A stretch of DNA of 64,000 nt, taken from assembly GCA_907165065.1 (NCBI GenBank), contig OU015523.1, forward strand, positions 21,293,834-21,357,833, written 5' to 3'. The position numbers and the translations under genes are program-made. Position 1 is the stretch's first letter, and every line of letters begins with the position of its first letter. Below are positions 12,487 to 24,744 of the stretch, in pieces. Under the pieces are notes generated by a model. That model had not been told where the DNA came from. It ran no database searches and was given only the letters and a program-made list of their open reading frames with translations. Source of the stretch: Caprimulgus europaeus. Lineage: Eukaryota; Chordata; Aves; Caprimulgiformes; Caprimulgidae.

Positions 12487-12525
12487 AGTTGGACTAGATC
12501 ATTGAAAGTCCCTTCCAACTGAAAT
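12487..12525 (+). mobile_element. CR1 LINE 3' terminal fragment
   Basis: AGTTGGACTAGATCATTGAA followed by AGTCCCTTCCAACTGAAAT corresponds to the last 40 or so bases of the CR1 3' UTR (consensus GTTGGACTAGATGATC, then GGTCCCTTCCAACC), here on the plus strand. The normal terminal ATTCTATG repeats are replaced at 12526 by the long pentanucleotide microsatellite. Only this tail is visible; anything upstream is too decayed or was never inserted. Confidence 0.8.
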
Positions 12526-12790
12526 GTTCTGTTCTGTTCTATTCCATTCCATTCCATTCCATTCCATTCCATTCCATTCCATTCCATTCCATTCCATTCC
12601 ATTCCATATCATTCCATATCATTCCATTCCATTCCATTCCATTCTATTCTATTCCATTCTATTCTATTCTATTCTATTCTATTCTATTCTATTCTATTCT
12701 ATTCTATTCTATTCTATTCCATTCTATTCTATTCTATTCTATTCTATTCTATTCTATTCTATTCTATTCTATTCTATTCTATTCTATTCT
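12526..12790 (+). repeat. Pentanucleotide microsatellite (GTTCT)3-(ATTCC)n-(ATTCT)n
   Basis: There are 53 in-phase 5-bp units with no indel. They run as three GTTCT, then a block mainly of ATTCC (with two ATATC variants), then a block mainly of ATTCT with two interspersed ATTCC. The array begins exactly where a plus-strand CR1 tail should end in ATTCTATG repeats, so it most likely grew by slippage from that tail. The 150-codon open frame across it (12524-12976), with repeating SIPFH and SILFY, arises because neither unit produces a stop on this strand. It is not a gene. Confidence 0.95.
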
Positions 12791-14943
12791 AAATATTCTT
12801 ACTGTGTACTGTCTAACTTAAATGATTGGATATACTTCAGAAAAATTTCAGTTATCTTAATTGATTATACAGGAATCCAGGAGTCCAGATATAGAAAGTC
12901 TGAGCAGCACCTTACTTCGATATCTAAAGCAGGCCAAGTGAGGGCACCTACCCAGCTGTCACTTTTTTGTAAGTGAGAGAAAGAGGAAAAATTTAATCAG
13001 CAGTTATCTTATTATCACCTCATGTTTCTAAGAAAGCTATAGTAGAATATCAGGTTCAGCAGGTGGCAGTGATATATTCTGGGTAAAATGGACAGGGTTT
13101 TCAGAATACAAGTACCTGAAATCCTGTGTCCATTGGAAGACATATCATTACTGAAATACAGGGATGATAAAGGACATACTAATATGTAGATGGAGAAATT
13201 AGACAATCTGCTTATGTTTTCAAAGCAAAGACATAATTTTGTGTCGTGATCTGAACTCCCAAGTTCCACAAAAGCCATTTTTCTCCTTTTATGGCCTCAG
13301 TTGATCAAATAAAATACTGTTTTGAAGCTTAGTGCATATCTTAGCACTTGTGTGCTTGATACATATATAGAACTTATGTGTTTCTTTTCAACCATTAAAA
13401 AACCCCAAAGCTTTCAACATCTGTTCTATTATTGTATTATTATTATTATTATCACCATCATCATCATGAGTGGGGTAAGTGAAATAATGATACAGAAGAG
13501 GTTCCACTTGTATGTTAATCCTGTGAAAACATTATTTGGCCCTTATTAATACAGAAGGGTGAGGTTCTTTTATTCCAGAGACCTTTCATAAAGAACCTTA
13601 TGCCCTTGAAAATAAAGCAGAACTTGCATCTGTGTCTTCTGCTATTGATCTCTTTCCATTGTGGATGACAGCGAGCCCTACCTGTTTTGTGTTCTGTAAC
13701 AAAACTCAATTACATGTAAGGAAAATAGGTCTGTTTTCAAAATTAAATATATTACCTGGAATAAGAAGCTTTCTGTTCTTCAAGTAGAGAAAGATAATAG
13801 ACTCTACTAATGTCCTGTCTCTTGTTGAGGCTCCTCTTTAGTAGTGCTGTCTGGTTGTGGCTGAACAAAAGGTTAAGCCTCCCTCAGTGTCTCACAGTTC
13901 TTGCAGAGAGTACAAGAATTGGTGTTGCTTTTAGATGAGAAGGTTGCAAATGAGGTGTTACCATAGAAGGGATCTTCAATCTAAACTCTAGAACAGGGGA
14001 TGTGCTGGCCTGTTTTGCCTCCTGATAACCTGTTTATTATCTTTTTATAACAAGAATTTATTTTTAAACTTTTTTCTGTCTTCATTGTCATACTGTTTGT
14101 TCCTAATTCATCACACTATTTATTTCTAATTAGCTTCATCAACCTTATCATGAATCAGGAACTGCTGCTGCATCAGTTTGCATGGTCCTAATCATAAAGA
14201 CAGGACTATGATTAAGTATTTGTCCCTGCAATATGTATAATGCTGTATTAAGCATCTCAGAGAAATATTTTAATCTTAACTGATTGAAATGATGTCTCAG
14301 CTACCTTGAGCTGCTCTTAGCGGTCCTTTTCTTAGCCATGCAATCATTGTGCTAATTTAAAGCTGGTTAAAAAATGTTGTTTCCATAACAGAAGCTGAAC
14401 TTTGCTGACCAGAAAAGGGTATGTTTTTACCTGTAGGGTGTAACTGGTTAAGAAAAGAAATAAATGTGAAGATGGATCTAGTGCGAACATTTGTTATATC
14501 GTTAGATGATACCTTGACTTTTCCTATATCAAAAGATTCCTAACCTTCATATACACCAGTGTTTACCAAATTAAATATTTAATCTTTCAATTGTGGAAGA
14601 ACATGGGCATAGCAAGCACAACTCATTCCACTCATACCTACTGAAAATTATCTGCTGCAAAGGATTAGCTGCTATATTCAACAACAGTGAAGCTCTTGTT
14701 TTCAAACAAAGAGGTTAATTGGCTTTGTACAAAATATGCATATATAGCACGTAAGACTAATATTGGTTTTGTGAAGGCTTATTGCAAAGGAATCTAAAAT
14801 TGTCTTTTATTACAATTTTTACAATAATCTGTCCTTGACCAATAATTATAACTACAGAGCCTATGTTAACATGTCATTACAACTGCTTAGCAAGTTATCT
14901 AATCCTTCAGTGATTCTGTTACACTACAAATGTGTTACCAGTT
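12791..14943. other. Non-coding sequence with a short TTA/ATC microsatellite
   Basis: AT-rich sequence. A trinucleotide tract (TTA)n-(ATC)n lies at 13426-13468. The stretch 14090-14270 contains CTAATTAGC and other homeodomain-type cores and might be a conserved non-coding element. No gene was recognised. Confidence 0.45.
13426..13468 (+). repeat. Trinucleotide microsatellite (ATT)n-(ATC)n
   Basis: A run of ATT units with one G interruption passes into CATCATCATCATC. Simple sequence. Confidence 0.85.
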
Positions 14944-16436
14944 AGAATCACAGAATCATAGAACAGCTTGGTTGGAAAAAAACATTACGATCATCTAGTC
15001 CAACCATAAACCTAGCATTGCCAAGTTCAACACTAAAGCGTGTCCCCAGGTACCACATCTACGCGTCCTTTGAATACCTTAATGGATGGTCACTCCACCA
15101 CTTCCCTGGGAAACCTGTTCCAATATTTTACAACCCTTTCAGTGAATAATTTTTTCTAGTATCCAACCTAAACCTCCCCTGGCGCAACTTAAGGCCATTC
15201 CCTCTTGTCCTATCACTTGTTATGTGGGAGAAGAGACCAACACCCACCTCACTAAAACCTCCTTTCAGGTAGTTGTAGAGAGCAATAAGGTCTCCCCTCA
15301 GCCTCCTCTTCTCCAGACTAAACAATCCCAGTTCCCTCAGCCGCTCCTCATAATACTTGTTCTCTAGGCCCTTCACCAGCTTCGTTGCCCTTCTCTGGAC
15401 ACACTTCAGCAACTCAATGTCTTTCTTGTAGTGAGAGGCCCAAAACTGAACACAGCACTTGAGGTGCGGCCTCACCAGTGCTGAGTACAGGGGCACAATC
15501 ACTGCCCTACTCCTGCTGGCCACACTATTGCTGATACAGGCCAAAATGCTGTTGGCCTTCTTGGGCACCCAGTCACACTGCTGGCTCATGTTCAGCCGGC
15601 TGTTGACCAACACCCCCAGGTCCTTTTCCATCAAGCAGCTTTCCAGCCACTCCTCCCCAAGCCTGTAGCATTGCATGGGGTTGTTGTGACCCAAGTGCAG
15701 GACCCAGCACTTGGCCTTGTTGAACCTCGTACAATTGGCCTCAACCCATTAATCTAGCCTGTCCAGATCCCTCTGCAGAGCCTTCCTACCTTCAAGCAGA
15801 TCAACACTCCCGCCCAGCTTGGTGTCATCTGCAAACTTACTGAGGATGCACTCAATCGCCTCATCCAAATTCAACATTGATAAAGTTGTTGAACAGAGCT
15901 GGCCCCAAAACTGAGCCCTGGGGAACACCACTTGTGACCAGCCACCACCTGGATTTAGTTCCATTCACCACAACTCTCTGGGCTCGGCGATGCAGCCGGT
16001 TTTTTACCCATCAAAGAGTCCACTTGTCTAAGCCTTGAGCCACCAGCTTCTCTAGGAGATGGTGTGGGAGACAGTGTCAAAGGCCTTGCTAAAGTCCGGG
16101 TAGACAACATCCACAGCCTTACCCTCATCCCATTAGGCGGGTCACCTGATCATAGAAGGAGTTCAGGTTGGTCAAGCAGGACCTGCCTTTCATGAACCCA
16201 TGCTGGCTGGGTCTGATTCCCTGGTTGAATGATAGAGAGTGGCTTGGCAAGTTCCTCCGCCATCTCCCTCAGTACTCTTGGGTGGATTCTGTCTGGTCCC
16301 ATAAGCCTGTGAGTGTTCAGGTGGTGTAGCAGGCTTCCTCCTGAATTATGGGGGGTTTATTTTCTTCTCCATCCCCCTCTTCTGGTCCAGGGAGATCCTC
16401 TAACTGGATCCTTTCTACAATGACACTGGAGTTCAG
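14944..16436 (-). mobile_element. CR1 LINE, longest copy in the window, with reverse transcriptase remnant and internal deletion
   Basis: The 3' end at 14944 has AGAATCACAGAATCATAGAA on the plus strand, the CR1 terminal repeat. Reading on the minus strand from about 16436, the sequence encodes GPDRIHPRVLREMAEELAKP (about 16230-16300), then jumps at about 16224 to QHGFMKGRSCLTNL. The intervening segment that normally carries the YRPVSL region is absent, so an internal deletion of a few hundred bases is inferred. Next come YPDFSKAFDTVSH, then the catalytic box FADD at 15824-15835 within [12 protein letters not shown] 188-codon open frame at 15128-15694 then covers the ORF2 C-terminus ([20 protein letters not shown]). 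Frames are broken between these parts. The element lacks the endonuclease and is immobile. Confidence 0.95.
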
Positions 16437-19400
16437 TGGTACAAGGACTGAAAGACACTAGGTCAAAACCAAATATATTAAGAAGCCACTTAGCAAGCTT
16501 AGTCTATCCTTAAAAAAAAAAATCTTTGCTCTTAGTAAGAAGTACATTATTTCTCAATAAATTAGAACTACAAGACAAAAGGATATTTACTGCTACATAA
16601 AAGGAGGAAATGAACTGAAACGGCAATACGCTGTATTAAGACTATTTGAATATATGCATTTTTAATGACATTTCTAAACCAGCAACTGTTCAATTAAATA
16701 CAATCTGTCATGGTAGGGGAAAAAGAGGCAATCATGCTAAAGAAAGACATTCCACCATGAATGGTAACTTATCACTGACTTAAAATATTAACATTAGACA
16801 ATTACAGAAATTTAAAAATTGTGAGCTTGTAAGTGGATTTTCTTTCTATTATTCATTCCTTTTTAGGCTCTTTCAGCAGTACAGAACCCGCATTTTCCTT
16901 TATTTGCCCTTTCATTTCTTGAAGAATATTTGTCTTTGTAGAAGTTAAGCAACAAAGATATATTTGCTTACAGTTCACCAATAATTCTCAATAAAACAGC
17001 TGAGAGCAACTTCTAAGCTATCCTAACTCAATGCTATTCAGATATTTAGGATATAATGGTTTTTAGCCTATTCAAAACTCCAGCTACACTGCACATTTGT
17101 ACACTATTACACTGCATAGTGCAGTACATTTTCTTCACATTTTGTTTTTAGTTGGTACTCACTATATAAACAATGTTTTCTTACATGAAATAGAAGTCAT
17201 AGGCATTTCACAAATGCATACCAATCTCAAAATCAACAAGAAAATTTTAAAATAAATGTAGCAGAAGAGTCTATGCATAAAAATTAAGAGATTATGATAC
17301 TTCTGAGAGCTATGGGCATCGTTTCTCAAGGATTGTATTATAGGTACCAAAAGTTATAAATGACTGACATTCAATAGGAAACGGAAGCAGAGAATAGAAA
17401 CATTTTGGGGGCATATTCTTGCAAGTACACAGCAGAAAAAGCCCTTTACCCTTTACTTACCATTTTTCTGCAATTTGGAATGTGTCTATCATTAGCAAAA
17501 ACCATCAACCTAATAACATTAGGCCAAAGCTTTGGGGGGACATTTAAGTCTTCATATCTCTCAAGTGTCCTGATTTAATTGGAACATCCTGAACTTTCAT
17601 TGTAAATCAGATTTCCAGCTGTCCCCAAACCAACAGTCAAATTCTCCCTGTCCCTTATTCTCCCCTTATGCTGGCATTTTCCAGAGGGTAAACAGAGGTC
17701 TAATAACACATGGACACAGAAATGTCAGATGCCACTCTATTTAAATACAAAGGCATTTTAAGGTTGGCTACTTGGATAGAACTGCTTGTGCACATAAATT
17801 GCCAATTCCAGTGGATTAAAAGCAAGAGAAATACTGCTTGGATTAAGATACATGCCATTCAATTACACTTTAAAACAACTCTGGGAGCTTCTGTTTTCCA
17901 TGCTTTATGCTTGTAAAAAATGCTGATTTAACATGCCAAGTCCATTTACTTTTTGTCTCATTTCAGTGATTATTTGTATGAAACTTACTGAGAATTTTTG
18001 ACTGACTTATTTAATTAGAAAGTGCCTAGTCATAGAATTTTTTGCCAAGAAGTATTTGTTTCAATGACAGTTTCTTCAGGAAACATTTCTCAGTTTATGA
18101 TGGGGAAGAATATCTGGTCAAGTGTAAAAAATACGCTTAAGGGTTCAGTTCTAAGATTTCTTATATTTTAAAAGAGGACCCCCAAGTTACTGGCAATTTT
18201 GAGATGTTCCTGTAGTTTTTCTGTGAAATATCACTGGAATATAAAGTCTTAAAACACACACATATACACAGACTCATAATTTCAAACATTTTCAGGAACT
18301 GAAATCCATTTTACATGCAGTTATAGTTCTGACATAGCTTCTGAAGATTTTTAGCTATGAAATTGGCTTGTGTGTTCAGTGAAAGCTGCTGGGGTCAAGT
18401 ACTGTCATCTTCTTTTGCTACATGCCTCTTGGCAAAAAGCACTTACAAACCTGGAGCATGGAAATATAACTTTGGTATAACATGAGCAGTAGAAGATGCA
18501 AAGTATGAAATGGAATAGCAACAAATAGAAATAAATACAGATATTTAATATGGGGACCTAGCCAACAGGTGTCATCCACTGTTAATACAATGAAAAATCA
18601 TCCTCTGTGAATGTTCTGGTGAATGGCCATATTTATTTTTTTCTCATATGTAAGGCACTAAAACTCTTTTGCTTAGTTTAAAATATACAGTTTCTGTCTC
18701 TCAGAAACAATTATTCAGTGGATAAATTATTAAAGCAACTCAGTTTAGGTGGGAACTTAGAAGGCCTTCTCTAGGCAATGAAGAGTCTCTTCTTGATCTG
18801 TCTGTGCCTCCATCTGTAGAATTGCTTTCTCTTGTTTTTTTAAGTCTACTCTTTTCCTGCCACTTTTACACTTTTGCGAAATGCTTGTGCTTGGCCATAT
18901 AATGTTTCTTATAAAGCATTTTAGATGTTTCAGTTCAGAATGTAAAGTTATATAATTCCTTGTGATTTTTTTTGTTTGTTTGGTTGGTTTTTTTTAATAT
19001 TCAGTGATCAACCAGGCAAATGTAACATTTGTTGTAGATTATATTGAGTATTCTCTTGCTTATCATTCTTTCTGTACTAAATATTCAATGTAACGATGCA
19101 TTCTAGTAATTAGTTTAAAGGTAGCACAGGTACTTACCTATGTTGTATCATTATTTATTTATCTCTCATTGTGTGATCTAACAGTAGAAAGCTTCCTGAT
19201 ATCCTCTACTGCTTTTTGTATCGCTGTAAAGTTTGACCCCAAATCAGTAATGATTTGTTAAGCTAAATAAGAGTATTTATTTATCTTGCCTATTAGGATC
19301 TAGCTAACTTGATTCTTTCTGCACATTGCCCTTTTAGTTTTCCCACTTTATTTTTCAGAATTTTTAAATTAAGCAATATATGGAATAATAGAAGCAAAAT

Positions 19401-22400
19401 TGATAATTGATATATTTGATCATGTTCTCTTTACCTGTAGGAAAGCATTGAACATACAGTTGCATTTTCACTGTGAAGTGAAAAAAGAATCCTACATAAA
19501 AAGCTTAGTTCTTCATTTGAATCACATTTTCTTAAATTCCAGTAGCTGACCAGGAGTATTTCTCAACTGGAAAGAGTACATGTTCAAGATAACGTGGCAC
19601 ATACCTGACCGTATAGGTCATATTGTATGATTCCACTTGCAGAGATAATACTGTGCCACCCAGCTCCCAGCTACACAAAATATGGTCTATATTCACACAG
19701 AAAGTCAATAGAATAGAAGTTCAGGATGTATAATGTATACTTTCTATATAAACCTTGAACTTACTGTTGAATTTGAATATTTAGATTCACTGAGGATCAT
19801 TATAGGCAGCTACATCATCACCCATTGAATCTTACTAAGAAAGCTGAAGCAGGTCCTAAATGATCTTCAGATCAATTACTGTTCTTCAAATGCAGTAGAT
19901 ATTAGTAGGTATTTGTCTGTCTTTAAAGAAATTTGGTAAAGTTCCTGGGTGGTTTTCTGTCGAAGTCTTAACAAAAAAATTGTGTGATCATGGCAGTTCT
20001 TCACTTCCTGAACATGACGGTACCAACTGGCTCTATGAAGCTCCATGTGCCTCAGTGAATCCTGCCTCTCCTCAGAAAGGGATTTCTGTGTGCCTTTCTG
20101 TGGCTTAATTAGCTTCACATCATCTCAGTAAGTGAGATGTTTTGCAGGATGCAGTAACATCAGTCCTCTTAATGACAAGTGCAGGGTAAAGAGTGTTTCA
20201 GCCAGAAATCCAGGATGTTGGTAGAGAGGTGTTTTACTTCTTTGTTAGACTTGAACTGTATCCTCAAACCATAGCTGGAATGGATTATTCTTGACCTTTC
20301 TTAAAAGCTTGATTGATTTTTCTTTATATTAGCATCATCAGGAAAGTGTGCATGGCAAGAAATTATTATTGCTACAATCTAGTTCCAAAACTGTGGTTTG
20401 AGATCAATTAGCAGGTCATGAAGAGTTTCTGGAAAAATATGGCTTAGCACAGCTTCAGAATAAAGCATACTGTATGTATTCCTGAAGTGTGAATGCCCTT
20501 CTGTTCCCTCACAATAAAACATCCACTTCACCTGGCCAGTGTCAGATAGCTGTTTCCAGCAGTGGTGCTTTTGTGTATTAAAACTGAAACAATCAAGCTT
20601 TTTGGATTTAAAAGCCTTCTTTTTTGATTATAATTAGCATAAATCTACCTAGAGGAAATGTGGAATCTTTCTTTGGTCCTTTTTATGGTGTTCCAATTGT
20701 AAAAAACAAACTAGCTCTTTGCTTGAGAACACAGGACCTGTCCCTTATCAACGCAGTACGATTAGACTTTGAAAATGGATAGAGGAGGATATTACATTCC
20801 AAATTTCCTCTTCCTTTTGAAATAAAAAAGGAAGAGTAAGGTTTTTTTCCCCACCAATCCAAGATTATCTGTACAACTATGCTGAAAAATATCATTCAGA
20901 CAAGTTACACTATTCACAAGAGAGGTGACACTTTTCCTGAGTACTGTAGGAAGAGTAGGTTTTCATCTACAGCCTTCTATTTATTTCTACAAGCCATAAA
21001 AGAAACAGCCATCATCAAGCTCTGTGAAGAGTGCCTCAGCATTGTGTAGAAGACACACTGAAGAATAAGCAATTGCTACTGCTTACCCAGGGAATATACC
21101 ATCCTTTACGGGGTAAAATCATGCGATACAATAATGATGCAGATTATTTGAGATAGTAACTTTGATGGATTCTATTCATCTCTTTGAGGTATTGATCTTT
21201 AAATCTAATGGTGACAGTGAAGTTTAGGCATGTTCTACAAAAAAGCTTTATTCAGAGTCCCCCTACCTGAATACATACAAGTGGGAAAGATGCACTTGAT
21301 ATAGAGCTTCTTGACTTCTCTGTCCCTCCCCCAGCTGCAAACCTTGTTTCCACCCTTCTACTGCAAAGCTCTTAGCAAGAAAGAATGCTCTTTGGACAGA
21401 CAGTAGAGTAGCTATCAGAAAGCACAGTCCTTTTGAAAGGTTTTGAAGAATTTGGAATTTGCTGACAAATCTTGGTTTGAATCTATCAGCATTAGTACAT
21501 GCATGCACTGAAAAGCAGAATGGTGATCTAAATGTGGTCATGCACAGGGTGTAAATGACTATTAGTAGATGTCAACCAGAGAGCAGTAAGGACATGCTTC
21601 TGTTTTGTTTTTTCTCCCCCTGATATTCTTTCAGACACATCTGCTGGCAGTGTAATTTCATATAGCATCATCAATGCAAATGTATCTGTACTGAGTTGCA
21701 CTGAGAATTATGCTTTATTTCAATAGTTTCTAGGGACAAAGGGACGGATGTCTTGATCTTTTGAACAGAAGTTTATTAGAAACCTTCAATCATGAGCCTT
21801 TTAGTAAATGTTGTCTGTCTCTATGATACAATGTTTCCATATCTCACAATGCTTCCATGTTAAATTCACGTGGATATCCAAAGCTTTAATTGCTTCTGAT
21901 AAATTACTGTAACTGTTATTAGGCTTTATTTTGCCTGCTTTGCTTGTGTGGAGCAGTATGACGCTCTAAAAATACCTGAAGCAATTTGAAAGGGTTTGCT
22001 GATGTTTCTGTACCACATTTGGAAAATCATGCTACTGAATATCACCGTGTCTATGTAGTGAATTGTTAAAACCACTAAAAAAAAACCCCAACCTGAAAAC
22101 AAATAAACAAACAAAACCATCTCATGTATACCAAATCTGCCTCTTGCTCCCCTTCTCCATTCTTCAAAGTGACGTGATTGGGTAAACTGCGTTGAAAATG
22201 AATGGATTATATTTTTGCTTTGTTCTCACCTTAATTGGCTTTGTCTATGTGCAAGATGACAGAGAAGGTTTGAGTAATTCAGAATTGTCACTTCTATAAT
22301 TAAAAAGAACTGTTACCAAAAGAGTAGATTCATTGTTCAGGCTGGGATTGAATTACAGAGCATGTTTAATTATCAGCCCTTCTTTCTAGTTATTTTAATG

Positions 22401-23004
22401 TATTATTAATTCAGTTTCTCAAAATATCCTTTTCATTTGCAGTCATTGATGGAATAAAATGTGACACAATTTGTTTTCTTTTCTTCTAAGTAGATGATGT
22501 ACTCTAACAAGAGCAGGTCGACATGACCTTAGCTGTAGTTATATCACATGATAACTACAATAGAGCCTTATCAGAATCTCCTAGTCTTTTAAGTGTTTGA
22601 AAATTAAAAAAAAAAAATTAATATGTCCAAGTAGACCTTAACCCTTGATAGCAAAACAATTTTAAAAAATGTATTTATGAATTGCTGGATAATATTTGTC
22701 CGGGATTTTTCCTAGGTGAAGTTGCACATAGGAAAAAAAAAACCACAAAACTGTCTTCAGTAGATGAGAAATAAATGCAAGTTGGCAGTTGTTTAAGTAA
22801 TCGTATGACGTTCAAACTACGTAGATGTTAGTTTATGTTCGATTATCTTGTTTCCATTCATCCTTTTTTTCCTTGTTTTTTCTTTTTTTTTAGTGATAAT
22901 GTGCTTTGAGCAGTCTTTTGAACTGTGATCAATTTCCAGTCCTTGCTGTTTTTTTGAACTTTAATATTTAGAACTGTCACAGGCAATCTTAGCATAACTT
23001 GACT
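16437..23004. other. 6.5 kb of AT-rich non-coding sequence
   Basis: This is the longest nearly featureless part of the window. No CR1, LTR or RNA gene was recognised. Open frames reach at most 92 codons without domains. Short T-rich and A-rich runs occur, for example near 18970, 22080 and 22600. Any interspersed repeats are too old to identify by eye. Confidence 0.5.
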
Positions 23005-23056
23005 AAAATCTCATCTGGTGTAAATCAGTAGGGCTGTCTTACCATGAAACTCAATT
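23005..23056 (+). repeat. Fragment of the CAGCTGGTGTAAATCA palindromic repeat
   Basis: ATCTCATCTGGTGTAAATCA followed by GTAGGGCTGTCTTACCATGA aligns with the left arm and centre of the repeat at 2188 (ATCCTCAGCTGGTGTAAATC, then AGCATAGCTCCATTGA). The right arm is lost. Confidence 0.45.
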
Positions 23057-23585
23057 TTTTTTCCATCCAGAGAGTCTCAAAATAGAGATGGGCACACCTA
23101 ATTTGGAAATGGTTTCCTGGCACCAGCCATACAGATAAATTTGCTAACTTTAGATCCAGAGACTGACTATTTTTTGATACTCTAATGCAATGGAAAGCTG
23201 CACCTTATGGAGATGTCAATGACTATGAGTAATACCTGCTCTGAACGCAGCATTTGGGGAATTATTCATCACTGGTTAAGCACTGACAATCTTTTCTGTG
23301 CTGTTGATAAAGATATAATAAAACAGTCTGCACCTCAAAGATTTTGCACTCAGATGACTGGATAATTCAAATGTCCTTGAAGACCTAGAGAATTATCTCA
23401 GTTTAGGAGCTAACTCCCTGCCTGCCTTCACTTACTACTGTTGATGTAAACCATCTCACTAAAACTGAGTAGTATATACCAAATGCATCCATGGGTCTCC
23501 TTACTTTCTAACACCAAGGGAGTAGTTGACCACCTACATAGCTAATCACTCACCCTTGCTTACTCTCAGGGCTAAAAGAGTGTTC

Positions 23586-24744
23586 AGCTGTGTGGTGGGT
23601 TGACCCTGGCTAGAGGCCGGATGCCCACCAAAGCCCACTCTATCACTCCCCCTCCTCAAATGGGCAGGGGGAGAAAATTATAACGAAAAGCTCGTGGGTG
23701 GAGCTAAGGACGGAGAGAGATCACTCACCAATTACTGGCACGGGCAAAACAGACTCGACTTGGGGGAAAAAACAAATTTACTTTATTACCAATCAAAATT
23801 AGAGGATAGTGAGAAGTAAAACCAAATCTTAAAACACCTCCCCCATCCCTCCCTTCTTCCCGGGCTTAATCTCTTTCCCGATTTTCCACCTCCTCCCCCA
23901 GGCAGCACAGGGGGACAGGGAATGGGGTTGGGGTGAGTTCATCACACGTTGTTTCTGCTGCTCCTTCCTCCTCAGGGGGAGGACTCCTTCCCCTGCACCA
24001 GCGTGGGGTCCCTCTCACGGGAGACAGTCCTCCATGAACTTCTCCAACGTGAGTCCTTCCCATGAACAACAGTTCTTCACAAACTGCTTTAGCATGGGTC
24101 CTTTCCATGGTGTGCAGTCCTTCAGGAAGCGACTGCTCCAGCGCGAGTCCCCCACGGGGTCACAAGTCCTGCCAGCAAACCTGCTCCGGCGTGGGCTCCT
24201 CTCTCCACGGGCTACAGGTCCTGACAGGAACCTGCTCCAGCGCGGGCTTCCCGCGGGGTCACAGCCTCCTTCGGGCATCCACCTGCTCCAGCGTGGGGTC
24301 CTCCACGGGCTACAGGTGGTCATCTGCACCACCATGGACCTCCATGGGCTGCAGGGGGACAGCCTGCCTCACCATGGTCTGCACCACAGACTGCAGGGGA
24401 ATCTCTGCTCCGGAGCCTGGAGCACCTCCTCCCCCTCCTTCTTCACTGACCTTGGTGTCTGCAGAGTTGTTTTCTCTTACATCTTCTCACTCCTCTCTCC
24501 TGCTGCAAAGTGTGCAGCTTTTTTCCCTCTCTTCTTCTTTTTTTTTTCTTAATTATGTTATCACAGAGGCGTTACTGATTGGCTTGGCCTTGGCCAGCGG
24601 CGGGTCCGTTCTTGTAGCCGGCTGGCATTGGCTGTGTCGGGTCGGACATGGGGGAAGCTTCTGGCAGCTTCTCTCACAGAAGCCACCCCATGTCCCCCCC
24701 TCCACTGCCACCAAAACCTTGCCACGCAAACCCAATACAAGCTG
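23586..24744 (-). mobile_element. Solo LTR of an avian endogenous retrovirus (ERVL-like), with 5-bp target duplications
   Basis: The LTR spans 23591-24739 (1149 bp) and is flanked by the 5-bp direct repeat AGCTG (23586-23590 and 24740-24744). On its sense (minus) strand it begins TGTATTGGGTTTGCG and ends AACCCACCACA, giving the TG...CA termini of an LTR. Minus-strand control signals fit this orientation: two CCAAT boxes (about 24578-24582 and 24627-24631) near the 5' end and AATAAA at 23782-23787 about 190 bp before the 3' end. A 5-bp duplication favours the ERVL class, and the sequence resembles an LTR family I remember as widespread in birds; the exact family name is not determined. No gag, pol, env or second LTR is present, so it is a recombination-derived solo LTR. 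It looks near full length and moderately old. The open frames of 227, 172 and 106 codons inside are incidental. Confidence 0.88.
23996..24405 (-). repeat. Degenerate tandem array of about nine 39-51 bp units inside the solo LTR
   Basis: On the plus strand each unit starts with a version of CTGCTCCAGCGTGGG(G)TCC, continues through CCACGGG(CT), and often passes through CAGTCCT or ACAGGTCCT. Approximate starts are spaced 46, 45, 49, 48, 51, 51, 41 and 40 bp. The array is GC- and CpG-rich compared with the surroundings. It lies between the LTR promoter-proximal part and the poly(A) signal, so it would fall in transcribed LTR sequence. Similar repeats are part of the LTR family as I remember it, so the array predates the insertion. 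Confidence 0.8.

Noticed and set aside
12526-12790. CRISPR-like or protein-coding repeat array
   Set aside because: Units are 5 bp with no spacers, and the sequence is a vertebrate microsatellite.
12524-12976. 150-codon frame encoding SIPFH/SILFY repeats
   Set aside because: It is the translation of a pentanucleotide microsatellite that cannot create stops on this strand.
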